A DNA stretch of 64,000 bases from NCBI RefSeq assembly GCF_029227915.1, contig NC_079881.1, forward strand, positions 15,167,501 to 15,231,500. Direction: 5' to 3'. The notes under the pieces were generated by a model that did no database searches, was not told where the DNA came from, and worked only from the letters and a program-made list of their open reading frames with translations. A program made the translations under genes and the position numbers. Of this stretch, positions 25,230 through 38,315 are shown in pieces (the stretch's first letter is position 1; every line of letters starts with the position of its first letter). The stretch comes from Hydractinia symbiolongicarpus (taxonomy: Eukaryota; Cnidaria; Hydrozoa; Anthoathecata; Hydractiniidae).

Positions 25230-28200
25230 CGTGGAACTCCCTGACTTAAGTGTAGTCTCCTTATTAGGGCGTAAAAGGCCATATTACACGCTTTAAAGGT
25301 CTGTCCACGTAGTTAGGAACGTTCTCAGAGCCTGGCGCTAAAGAAAACGACTTAATACATTGTAGAACATTGAGATTAAAAGGAATAGACCGATGGCAAC
25401 TTGTCCATGCTCGTGGAATCACGTGAGTTACGTGTAGACTCAAAATTAGGCCGTGAAAGGCAATATTAGAGGCTTTAAAGGCCTGTGCACGTACTTAACA
25501 ACGTTCTCACAACCTGGCGCTCAAGAAAGCGACTTAATACATCGTAATCAATTGAGATTGAAAGGAACAGACTGATGACCACTTGTAGGGGCTCGTGGAA
25601 TCAGGCGATTTACGTGTAGACTCCTTATTAGGCCGTAAAACGCCATATTACAGGCTTTAAAGGCCTGTGCGCGTAGTTAGGAACGTTCTCCGAGCCTGAC
25701 GCTCAAGAAAACGACTTATTACATCGTAGTCCAATGAGATTGAAAGGAATAGGCCGACGGCCTCCTGTCTGTGCTCGTGGAACTCCCTGACTTAAGTGTA
25801 GTCTCCTTATTAGGGCGTAAAAGGCCATATTACACGCTTTAAAGGTGTGTCCACGTAGTTAGGAACGTTCTCAGAGCCTTGCGCTCAAGAAAACGACTTA
25901 ATACATCGTAGACCATTGAGATTAAAAGGAACAGCCCAATGGAACTTGTCGGAGCTCTTGGAATTACGTGATTTACGTGATTTACGTGTAGACTCCAAAT
26001 TAGGCCGTGAAAGGCAATATTAGAGGCATTAAAGGCCTGTGCACGTAGTTAACAACGTTCTTAGAGCCTGGCGCACAGGAAAACGACTTAATATATCGTA
26101 GTCCATTGAGATTGAAGAAATAGACCGATGCCAACTTGACTGGGCTCGTGGAATCACGTGAGTTACGTGCAGTCTACTTATTAGGTCGTAAAAGGCCATA
26201 TTAAAGGCTTAAAAGGCCTGTGCGCGTAGTTAGGAACGTTCTCAGAACCTGGCGCTCAAGAAAGCGACTTAATACATGGTAGTCCATTGAGATTGAAAGG
26301 AATAGTCTGATGGCCTCTTGCCTGGGCTAGTGGAATCCCGTGATTTACGTGTAGATTCCTTATTAGGCCGTAAAAGGCCATATTAAACGCTTTAAAGGTC
26401 TGTCCACGTAGTTAGGAACGTTCTCAGAGACTGGCGCTCAAGAAAACGACTTACTACATCGTAGAACAATGAGATTAAAGGCAAGAATCGAATGGAACCT
26501 GTTGGAGCTCGTGGAATCACGTGATTTACGTGTAGACTCCAAATTAGGCCGTGAAAGGCAATATTAGAGGCTTTAAAGGCCTGTGCACGAAGTTAGCAGC
26601 GTTCTTAGAGCCTGGTACACAAGAAAACAACTTAATATATCGTAGTCCATTGAGATTGAAAAGAATTGACCGATGCCAACTTGTCCGGGCTCGTGGAATT
26701 ACGTGAGTTACGTGCAGTCTACTTATTAGGCCGTAAAAGGCGATAATACACACTTTAAAGGCCTGTCCACGTAGTTAGCAGCGTTTTTAGAGCCTGGCGC
26801 TCAGGAAAACGAATTAAGACATCATAGTCCATTGAGATTGAAAGGAACAGACCGATGCCAATTTCTCTGTCCTTGTGGAAACACGTGATTGACGTGTAGA
26901 CTCTTTATTAGGCCGTAAAATGCGATAATACACACTTTAAAGGCCTGTCCACGTAGTTAGCAGCGTTTTTAGAGCCTGGCGCACAGGAAAACGAATTAAG
27001 ACATCATAGTCCATTGAGATTGAAAGGAACAGACCGATGCCAATTTCTCTGTCCTTATGAAAACACGTGATTGACGTGTAGACTCCTTATTAGGCCGTAA
27101 AAGGCGATAATACACACTTTAAAGGCCTGTCCACGTAGTAAGGAACGGTCTCAGGGCCTGGAGCTTAAGCAATCGACTTAATACATCGTAGTCCATTGAG
27201 ATTGAAAGGAATAGACTGATGGCCTCCTGTCTGTGCTCTTGGAACTCACTGACTTAAGTGTAGTGTCCTTGTTAGGTCATAAGAGGCTGTATTACACGCT
27301 TTAAAGGTCTGTCCACGTAGTTAGGAACGTTCTCAGAGCCTGGCGCTCAAGAAAACGACTAAATACATCGTAGTCAATTGAGATAGAAAGGAACAGACTG
27401 AGGACCACTTGTAGGGGCTCGTGGAATCAGGCGATTTACGTGTAGACTCCTTATTAGGCCGTATAAGGCCATATTACAGGCTTTAAAGGCCTGTGCGCGT
27501 AGTTAGGAACGTTCTCAGAGCCTGACGCTCAAGAAAACGACTTATTACATCGTAGTCCAATGAGATTGAAAGTAATAGGCCGACGGCCTCCTGTCTGTGC
27601 TCGTGGAACTCCCTGACTTAAGTGTAGTCTCCTTATTAGGGCGTAAAAGGCCATATTACACGCTTTAAAGGTCTGTCCACGTAGTTAGGAACGTTCTCAG
27701 AGCCTCGCGCTCAAGAAAACGACTTAATACATCGTAGACCATTGAGATTAAAAGGAACAGCCGAATGGAACTTGTCGGAGATCTTGGAATTACCTGATTT
27801 ACGTGATTATGTGTAGACTCCAAATTAGGCCGTGAAAGGCAATATTAGAGGCATTAAAGGCGTGTGCACGGAGTTAACAACGTTCTTAAAGCCTGGCGCA
27901 CACGAAAACGACTTAATATATCGTAGTCCATTGAGATTGAAGAAATAGACCGATGCCAACTTGACCGGGCTCGTGGAATCACGTGAGTTACGTGCAGTCT
28001 ACTTATTAGGTCGTAAAAGGCCATATTAAAGGCTTAAAAGGCCTGTGCGCGTAGTTAGGAACGTTCTCAGAACCTGGCGCTCAAGAAAACAACTTAATGT
28101 ATCGTAGTCTATTGGGATTGAAACGAATAGACCGATGGCAACTTGGCTGGGTTCGCGGATTCACGTGATTTACGTGTAGACTCCAAATTAGGCAGTAAAG

Positions 28201-31200
28201 GGCCATATTACAGGCTTAAAAGGCCTGTGCACGCAGTTAGGAACGTTCTCAGAGCCTGGCGCTCAAGAAAACCACTTATTACATCGTAATCCATTGAAAT
28301 TGAAAGGAATAGACTGATGGCCTCCTGTCTGTGCCCTTGGAACCCCCTGACTTAAGTGTAGTCTCCTTGTTAAGCCATAAGAGGCCATATTACACGCTTA
28401 AAAGGCCTTTCCATGTAGTTAGGAAGGTTCTCAGAGCCTGGCGCTCAAGAAAGCGACTTAATACATCGTAGTCCATTGATATTGAAAGAAACAGACTGAT
28501 GGCCACTTGTTGGGGCTCGTGGAATCAGGCGATTTACGTGTAGACTCCTTATTAGGCCGTGAAAGGCAATATTAGAGGCTTTAAAGGCCTGTGCACGTAG
28601 TTAGCAGCGTTCTTAGAGCCTGGTACACAAGAAAACAACTTAATATATCGTAGTCCATTGAGATTGAAAAGAATTGACCGATGCCAACTTGTCCGGGCTC
28701 GTGGAATTACGTGGGTTACGTGCAGTCTACTTATTAGGTCGTAAAAGGCGATAATACACACTTTGAAGGCCTGTCCACGTAGTTAGCAGCGTTTTTAGAG
28801 CCTGGCGCTCAGGAAAACGAATTAAGACATCATAGTCCATTGAGATTGAAAGGAACAGACCGATGCCAATTTCCCTGTCCTTGTGGAAACACGTGATTGA
28901 CGTGTAGACTCTTTATTAGGCCGTAAAAGGCGATAATACACACTTTAAAGGCCTGTCCACGTAGTTAGGAACGGTCTCAGGGCCTGGAGCTTAAGCAATC
29001 GACTTAAGACATCGTAGTCCATTGAGATTGAAAGGAATAGACTGATGGTCTCCTGTCTGAGCTCTTGGAACTCCCTGACTTAAGTGTAGTGTCCTTGTTA
29101 GGTCATAAGAGGCTGTATTACACGATTTAAAGGTCTGTCCACGTAGTTAGGAACGTTCTCAGAGCCTGGCGCTGAAGAAAACGACTTAATACATCGTAGA
29201 CCATTGAGATTAAAAGGAATAGACCGATGGCAACTTGTCCGGGCTCGTGGAATCACGTGATTTACGTGATTTACGTGTAGACTCCAAATTAGGCCGTGAA
29301 AGGCAATATTAGAGGCTTTAAAGGCCTGTCCACGTAGTTAGCAGCGTTTTTAGAGCCTAGCGCTCAGGTAAACGAATTAAGATATCGTAGTCCATTGAGA
29401 TTGAAAGGAACAGAACGATGGCAATTTCTCTGTCCTTGTGGAAACACGTGATTGACGTGTAGACTCCTTATTAGGCCGTAAAAGGCGATAATACACACTT
29501 TAAAGGCCTGTCCACGTAGTTAGGAACGGTCTCAGGGCCTGGAGCTTAAGCAATCGACTTAATACATCGTAGTCCATTGAGATGGAAAGGAATAGACTGA
29601 TGGCCTCCTGTCTGTGCTCTTGGGACTCCCTGACTTAAGTGTAGTCCCCTTGTTAGGTCATAAGAGGCTGTATTACACGCTTTAAAGGCCTGACCACGTC
29701 ATTAGGAACGTTCCTAGAGCCTGGCGCTCAAGAAAACAACTTAATGTATCGTAGTCTATTGAGATTGAATTGAATAGACCGATGGCAACTTGGCTGGGTT
29801 CGCGGATTCACGTGATTTACGTGTAGACTCCTTGTTAGGCCGTAAAAGGCCATATCACACGCTTTAAAGGTCTGTCCACGTAGTTAGGAACGTTCTCAGA
29901 GACTGGCGCTCAAAAAAACGACTTACTACATCGTAGAACAATAAGATTAAAAGCAAGAATCGAATGGAACCTGTTGGAGCTCTTGGAATCACGTGATTTA
30001 CGTGTAGACTCCAAATTAGGCCGTGAAAGGCAATATTAGAGGTTTTAAAGGCCTGTGCACGTAGTTAGCAGCGTTCTTAGAGCCTGGTACACAAGAAAAC
30101 AACTTAATATATCGTAGTCCATTGAGATTGAAAAGAATTGACCGATGCCAACTTGTCCGGGCTCGTGGAATTACGTGAGTTACGTGCAGTCTACTTATTA
30201 GGTCGTAAAGGCGATAATACACACTTTAAAGGCCTGTCCACGTAGTTAACAGCGTTTTTAGAGCCTGGCGGTCAGGAAAACGAATTAAGACATCATAGTC
30301 CATTGAGATTGAAAGGAACGCACCGATGCCAATTTCTCTGTCCTTGTGGAAACACGTGATTGACGTGTAGACTCTTTATTAGGCCGTAAAAGGCGATAAT
30401 GCACACTTTAAAGGCCTGTCCACGTAGTTAGGAACGGTCTCAGGGCCTGGAGCTTAAGCAATCGACTTAAGACATCGTAGTCCATTGAGATTGAAAGGAA
30501 TAGACTGCTGGTCTCCTGTATGTGTTTTTGGAACTCCCTGACTTATGTGTAGTGTCCTTGTTAGGTCATAAGAGGCTGTATTACACGCTTTAAAGGTCTG
30601 TCCACGTAGTTAGGAACGTTCTCAGAGCCTGGCGCTGAAGAAAACGACTTAATACATCGTAGACCATTGAGATTGAAACGAATAGACCGATGGCAACTTG
30701 GCTGGGCTCGCGGATTCACGTGATTGACGTGTAGACTCCTTATTAGGCCGTTGAAGGCGATAATACACATTTTAAAAGCCTGTGCGCGAAGTTAGGAAAG
30801 TTCTCAGAGACTGACGCTTGAGAAATCGACTTATTACATCGTAGTCCAATGAGATTGAACGGAATAGGCCGACGGCCTCCTGTCTGTGCTCGTGGAACTC
30901 CCTTACTTAAGTGTAGTCTCCTTATTGGGACATAAGAGGCCGTATTACACGCTTTAAAGGTCTGTCTGCGTAATTAGGAACGTTCTCAGAGCCTGGCGCT
31001 CAAGAAAACGACTTAATATATCGTAGTCCATTGAGATTGAAAGGAATAGATCGATGGCAACTTCTCTGTCCTTGGGAAACACGTGGTTCACGTGTAGTCT
31101 CCAAATTAGGCCGTAAATAGACCTATTACAGGACTTAAAGGCATGTGCACGCAGTTAGCAACGTTCTTAGAGCCTGACGCTCAACAAAACGACTTATTAC

Positions 31201-31980
31201 ATCGTAGTCCCATGAGATTGAAAGGAATAGGCCGACGCCCTCCTGTGTGTGCTCGCGAAATCACATGAGTTACGTGTAAACTCCAAATTAGGCAGTAAAG
31301 GGCCATATTACAGGCTTAAAAGGCCTGTGCACGTAGTTAGGAACGTTCTCAGAGCCTGGCGCTCAAGAAAACCACTTATTACATTGTAATCCATTGAAAT
31401 TGAAAGGAATAGACTGATGGCCTCCTGTCTGTGCTCTTGGAACTTCCTGACTTAAGTGTAGTCTCCTTGTTAGGCCATAAGAGGCTGTAGTACACGCTTT
31501 AAAGGTCTGTCCGCGTAATTAGGAACGTTCTTAGAACCTGGCGCGCAAGAAAACGACTTAATATATCGTAGTCTATTGAAATTGAAACGAATAGACCGAT
31601 GGCAACTTGGCTGGGCTCGCTGAATCACCTGATTTACGTGTAGACTCTAAATTAAGCCGTAAAAGGCCACATTACACGTTTTAAAGGTCTGTACACGTAA
31701 TTAGGAACGTTCTTAGAGCCTGGCGCTCAAGAAAACGACTTAATATATCGTAGTCTATTGAGATTGAAACGAATAGACCGATGGCAACTTGGCTGGGCTC
31801 GCGAAATCACATGAGTTACGTGTAAACTCCAAATTAGGCAGTAAAGGGCCATATTACAGGCTTAAAAGGCCTGTGCACGTAGTTAGGAACGTTCTCAGAG
31901 CCTGGCGCTCAAGAAAACCACTTATTACATTGTAATCCATTGAAATTGAAAGGAATAGACTGATGGCCTCCTGTCTGTGC
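25230..31980 (+). repeat. Large tandem duplication, copy 1 (~6.75 kb, 37 monomers)
   Basis: A 6.75-kb stretch of satellite is repeated next door. Matching markers include 'ttgtccatgctcgtgg' at 25401 and 32153 (offset 6752) and the 'gagcctggtacacaag' monomers at about 26610 and 33361. After about 27000 the offset falls to 6569 because copy 1 has one additional monomer at about 26900-27090. Small differences are scattered and few. The left edge is where the match begins, near 'ctccctgacttaagtg'. Edges are by eye, within about 30 bp. Confidence 0.88.
31195..31960 (+). repeat. Three-monomer (546-bp) local duplication
   Basis: The run 'ctcgcgaaatcacatgag' followed by 'ggcagtaaagggcc' occurs at about 31252 and again at about 31798, 546 bp apart, with the next monomer also shared. 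In copy 2 of the large duplication the run occurs only once (about 37821), so the second occurrence lies at the junction between the two large copies. Confidence 0.75.
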
Positions 31981-34900
31981 TCTTGGAACTCCCTGACTTA
32001 AGTGTAGTCTCCTTATTAGGGCGTAAAAGGCCATATTACACGCTTTAAAGGTCTGTCCACGTAGTTAGGAACGTTCTCAGAGCCTGGCGCTAAAGAAAAC
32101 GACTTAATACATCGTAGAACATTGAGATTAAAAGGAATAGACCGATGGCAACTTGTCCATGCTCGTGGAATCACGTGAGTTACGTGTAGACTCAAAATTA
32201 GGCCGTGAAAGGCAATATTAGAGGCTTTAAAGGCCTGTGCACGTACTTAACAACGTTCTCACAACCTGGCGCTCAAGAAAGCGACTTAATACATCGTAAT
32301 CAATTGAGATTGAAAGGAACAGACTGATGACCACTTGTAGGGGCTCGTGGAATCAGGCGATTTACGTGTAGACTTCTATTAGGCCGTAAAAGGCCATATT
32401 ACAGGCTTTAAAGGCCTGTGCGCGTAGTTAGGAACGTTCTCCGAGCCTGACGCTCAAGAAAACGACTTATTACATCGTAGTCCAATGAGATTGAAAGGAA
32501 TAGGCCGACGGCCTCCTGTCTGTGCTCGTGGAACTCCCTGACTTAAGTGTAGTCTCCTTATTAGGGCGTAAAAGGCCATATTACACGCTTTAAAGGTGTG
32601 TCCACGTAGTTAGGAACGTTCTCAGAGCCTTGCGCTCAAGAAAACGACTTAATACATCGTAGACCATTGAGATTAAAAGGAACAGCCCAATGGAACTTGT
32701 CGGAGCTCTTGGAATTACGTGATTTACGTGATTTACGTGTAGACTCCAAATTAGGCCGTGAAAGGCAATATTAGAGGCATTAAAGGCCTGTGCACGTAGT
32801 TAACAACGTTCTTAGAGCCTGGCGCACAGGAAAACGACTTAATATATCGTAGTCCATTGAGATTGAAGAAATAGACCGATGCCAACTTGACTGGGCTCGT
32901 GGAATCACGTGAGTTACGTGCAGTCTACTTATTAGGTCGTAAAAGGCCATATTAAAGGCTTAAAAGGCCTGTGCGCGTAGTTAGGAACGTTCTCAGAACC
33001 TGGCGCTCAAGAAAGCGACTTAATACATGGTAGTCCATTGAGATTGAAAGGAATAGTCTGATGGCCTCTTGCCTGGGCTAGTGGAATCCCGTGATTTACG
33101 TGTAGATTCCTTATTAGGCCGTAAAAGGCCATATTAAACGCTTTAAAGGTCTGTCCACGTAGTTAGGAACGTTCTCAGAGACTGGCGCTCAAGAAAACGA
33201 CTTACTACATCGTAGAACAATGAGATTAAAGGCAAGAATCGAATGGAACCTGTTGGAGCTCGTGGAATCACGTGATTTACGTGTAGACTCCAAATTAGGC
33301 CGTGAAAGGCAATATTAGAGGCTTTAAAGGCCTGTGCACGAAGTTAGCAGCGTTCTTAGAGCCTGGTACACAAGAAAACAACTTAATATATCGTAGTCCA
33401 TTGAGATTGAAAAGAATTGACCGATGCCAACTTGTCCGGGCTTCTGGAATTACGTGAGTTACGTGCAGTCTACTTATTAGGCCGTAAAAGGCGATAATAC
33501 ACACTTTAAAGGCCTGTCCACGTAGTTAGCAGCGTTTTTAGAGCCTGGCGCACAGGAAAACGAATTAAGACATCATAGTCCATTGAGATTGAAAGGAACA
33601 GACCGATGCCAATTTCTCTGTCCTTATGAAAACACGTGATTGACGTGTAGACTCCTTATTAGGCCGTAAAAGGCGATAATACACACTTTAAAGGCCTGTC
33701 CACGTAGTAAGGAACGGTCTCAGGGCCTGGAGCTTAAGCAATCGACTTAATACATCGTAGTCCATTGAGATTGAAAGGAATAGACTGATGGCCTCCTGTC
33801 TGTGCTCTTGGAACTCACTGACTTAAGTGTAGTGTCCTTGTTAGGTCATAAGAGGCTGTATTACACGCTTTAAAGGTCTGTCCACGTAGTTAGGAACGTT
33901 CTCAGAGCCTGGCGCTCAAGAAAACGACTAAATACATCGTAGTCAATTGAGATAGAAAGGAACAGACTGATGACCACTTGTAGGGGCTCGTGGAATCAGG
34001 CGATTTACGTGTAGACTCCTTATTAGGCCGTATAAGGCCATATTACAGGCTTTAAAGGCCTGTGCGCGTAGTTGGGAACGTTCTCAGAGCCTGACGCTCA
34101 AGAAAACGACTTATTACATCGTAGTCCAATGAGATTGAAAGTAATAGGCCGACGGCCTCCTGTCTGTGCTCGTGGAACTCCCTGACTTAAGTGTAGTCTC
34201 CTTATTAGGGCGTAAAAGGCCATATTACACGCTTTAAAGGTCTGTCCACGTAGTTAGGAACGTTCTCAGAGCCTCGCGCTCAAGAAAACGACTTAATACA
34301 TCGTAGACCATTGAGATTAAAAGGAACAGCCGAATGGAACTTGTCGGAGATCTTGGAATTACCTGATTTACGTGATTATGTGTAGACTCCAAATTAGGCC
34401 GTGAAAGGCAATATTAGAGGCATTAAAGGCCTGTGCACGTAGTTAACAACGTTCTTAAAGCCTGGCGCACAGGAAAACGACTTAATATATCGTAGTCCAT
34501 TGAGATTGAAGAAATAGACCGATGCCAACTTGACCGGGCTCGTGGAATCACGTGAGTTACGTGCAGTCTACTTATTAGGTCGTAAAAGGCCATATTAAAG
34601 GCTTAAAAGGCCTGTGCGCGTAGTTAGGAACGTTCTCAGAACCTGGCGCTCAAGAAAACAACTTAATGTATCGTAGTCTATTGGGATTGAAACGAATAGA
34701 CCGATGGCAACTTGGCTGGGTTCGCGGATTCACGTGATTTACGTGTAGACTCCAAATTATGCAGTAAAGGGCCATATTACAGGCTTAAAAGGCCTGTGGA
34801 CGCAGTTAGGAACGTTCTCAGAGCCTGGCGCTCAAGAAAACCACTTATTACACCGTAATCCATTGAAATTGAAAGGAATAGACTGATGGCCTCCTGTCTG

Positions 34901-37900
34901 TGCTCTTGGAACCCCCTGACTTAAGTGTAGTCTCCTTGTTAAGCCATAAGAGGCCATATTACACGCTTAAAAGGCCTTTCCATGTAGTTAGGAAGGTTCT
35001 CAGAGCCTGGCGCTCAAGAAAGCGACTTAATACATCGTAGTCCATTGACATTGAAAGAAACAGACTGATGGCCACTTGTTGGGGCTCGTGGAATCAGGCG
35101 ATTTACGTGTAGACTCCTTATTAGGCCGTGAAAGGCAATATTAGAGGCTTTAAAGGCCTGTGCACGTAGTTAGCAGCGTTCTTAGAGCCTGGTACACAAG
35201 AAAACAACTTAATATATCGTAGTCCATTGAGATTGAAAAGAATTGACCGATGCCAACTTGTCCGGGCTCGTGGAATTACGTGGGTTACGTGCAGTCTACT
35301 TATTAGGTCGTAAAAGGCGATAATACACACTTTGAAGGCCTGTCCACGTAGTTAGCAGCGTTTTTAGAGCCTGGCGCTCAGGAAAACGAATTAAGACATC
35401 ATAGTCCATTGAGATTGAAAGGAACAGACCGATGCCAATTTCCCTGTCCTTGTGGAAACACGTGATTGACGTGTAGACTCTTTATTAGGCCGTAAAAGGC
35501 GATAATACACACTTTAAAGGCCTGTCCACGTAGTTAGGAACGGTCTCAGGGCCTGGAGCTTAAGCAATCGACTTAAGACATCGTAGTCCATTGAGATTGA
35601 AAGGAATAGACTGATGGTCTCCTGTCTGAGCTCTTGGAACTCCCTGACTTAAGTGTAGTGTCCTTGTTAGGTCATAAGAGACTGTATTACACGCTTTAAA
35701 GGTCTGTCCACGTAGTTAGGAACGTTCTCAGAGCCTGGCGCTGAAGAAAACGACTTAATACATCGTAGACCATTGAGATTAAAAGGAATAGACCGATGGC
35801 AACTTGTCCGGGCTCGTGGAATCACGTGATTTACGTGATTTACGTGTAGACTCCAAATTAGGCCGTGAAAGGCAATATTAGAGGCTTTAAAGGCCTGTCC
35901 ACGTAGTTAGCAGCGTTTTTAGAGCCTAGCGCTCGGGTAAACGAATTAAGATATCGTAGTCCATTGAGATTGAAAGGAACAGAACGATGGCAATTTCTCT
36001 GTCCTTGTGGAAACACGTGATTGACGTGTAGACTCCTTATTAGGCCGTAAAAGGCGATAATACACACTTTAAAGGCCTGTCCACGTAGTTAGGAACGGTC
36101 TCAGGGCCTGGAGCTTAAGCAATCGACTTAATACATCGTAGTCCATTGAGATGGAAAGGAATAGACTGATGGCCTCCTGTCTGTGCTCTTGGGACTCCCT
36201 GACTTAAGTGTAGTCCCCTTGTTAGGTCATAAGAGGCTGTATTACACGCTTTAAAGGCCTGACCACGTCATTAGGAACGTTCCTAGAGCCTGGCGCTCAA
36301 GAAAACAACTTAATGTATCGTAGTCTATTGAGATTGAAACGAATAGACCGATGGCAACTTGGCTGGGTTCGCGGATTCACGTGATTTACGTGTAGACTCC
36401 TTGTTAGGCCGTAAAAGGCCATATTACACGCTTTAAAGGTCTGTCCACGTAGTTAGGAACGTTCTCAGAGACTGGCGCTCAAAAAAACGACTTACTACAT
36501 CGTAGAACAATAAGATTAAAAGCAAGAATCGAATGGAACCTGTTGGAGCTCTTGGAATCACGTGATTTACGTGTAGACTCCAAATTAGGCCGTGATAGGC
36601 AATATTAGAGGTTTTAAAGGCCTGTGCACGTAGTTAGCAGCGTTCTTAGAGCCTGGTACACAAGAAAACAACTTAATATATCGTAGTCCATTGAGATTGA
36701 AAAGAATTGACCGATGCCAACTTGTCCGGGCTCGTGGAATTACGTGAGTTACGTGCAGTCTACTTATTAGGTCGTAAAGGCGATAATACACACTTTAAAG
36801 GCCTGTCCACGTAGTTAACAGCGTTTTTAGAGCCTGGCGGTCAGGAAAACGAATTAAGACATCATAGTCCATTGAGATTGAAAGGAACACACCGATGCCA
36901 ATTTCTCTGTCCTTGTGGAAACACGTGATTGACGTGTAGACTCTTTATTAGGCCGTAAAAGGCGATAATGCACACTTTAAAGGCCTGTCCACGTAGTTAG
37001 GAACGGTCTCAGGGCCTGGAGCTTAAGCAATCGACTTAAGACATCGTAGTCCATTGAGATTGAAAGGAATAGACTGCTGGTCTCCTGTATGTGTTTTTGG
37101 AACTCCCTGACTTATGTGTAGTGTCCTTGTTAGGTCATAAGAGGCTGTATTACACGCTTTAAAGGTCTGTCCACGTAGTTAGGAACGTTCTCAGAGCCTG
37201 GCGCTGAAGAAAACGACTTAATACATCGTAGACCATTGAGATTGAAACGAATAGACCGATGGCAACTTGGCTGGGCTCGCGGATTCACGTGATTGACGTG
37301 TAGACTCCTTATTAGGCCGTTGAAGGCGATAATACACATTTTAAAAGCCTGTGCGCGAAGTTAGGAAAGTTCTCAGAGACTGACGCTTGAGAAATCGACT
37401 TATTACATCGTAGTCCAATGAGATTGAACGGAATAGGCCGACGGCCTCCTGTCTGTGCTCGTGGAACTCCCTTACTTAAGTGTAGTCTCCTTATTGGGAC
37501 ATAAGAGGCCGTATTACACGCTTTAAAGGTCTGTCTGCGTAATTAGGAACGTTCTCAGAGCCTGGCGCTCAAGAAAACGACTTAATATATCGTAGTCCAT
37601 TGAGATTGAAAGGAATAGATCGATGGCAAATTCTCTGTCCTTGGGAAACACGTGGTTCACGTGTAGTCTCCAAATTAGGCCGTAAATAGACCTATTACAG
37701 GACTTAAAGGCATGTGCACGCAGTTAGCAACGTTCTTAGAGCCTGACGCTCAACAAAACGACTTATTACATCGTAGTCCCATGAGATTGAAAGGAATAGG
37801 CCGACGGCCTCCTGTCTGTGCTCGCGAAATCACATGAGTTACGTGTAAACTCCAAATTAGGCAGTAAAGGGCCATATTACAGGCTTAAAAGGCCTGTGCA

Positions 37901-38315
37901 CGTAGTTAGGAACGTTCTCAGAGCCTGGCGCTCAAGAAAGCCACTTATTACATTGTAATCCATTGAAATTGAAAGGAATATACTGATGGCCTCCTGTCTG
38001 TGCTCTTGGAACTTCCTGACTTAAGTGTAGTCTCCTTGTTAGGCCATAAGAGGCTGTAGTACACGCTTTAAAGGTCTGTCCGCGTAATTAGGAACGTTCT
38101 TAGAACCTGGCGCGCAAGAAAACGACTTAATATATCGTAGTCTATTGAAATTGAAACGAATAGACCGATGGCAACTTGGCTGGGCTCGCTGAATCACCTG
38201 AATTACGTGTAGACTCTAAATTAGGCCGTAAAAGGCCACATTACACGTTTTAAAGGTCTGTACACGTAATTAGGAACGTTCTTAGAGCCTGGCGCTCAAG
38301 AAAACGACTTAATAC
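31981..38315 (+). repeat. Large tandem duplication, copy 2 (~6.3 kb, incomplete)
   Basis: Copy of 25230-31745, one monomer shorter. It keeps distinctive private variants such as 'gattgaagaaatagac', 'caatttccctgtccttgtgg' and 'ggtcaggaaaacg' at the matching places. The match stops near 38315, where copy 1 continues 'atatatcgtagtctattgag' but this copy continues 'atacatcgtagaccattgag'. About 235 bp of the right end is absent, so the duplication is not exact at that side. Confidence 0.88.

Noticed and set aside
30690-30730. RNA polymerase III B-box-like text ('ggttcgcggattc' types) suggesting tRNA or SINE origin
   Set aside because: Only partial matches to the B-box consensus, no convincing A box at the right distance and no cloverleaf; likely chance.
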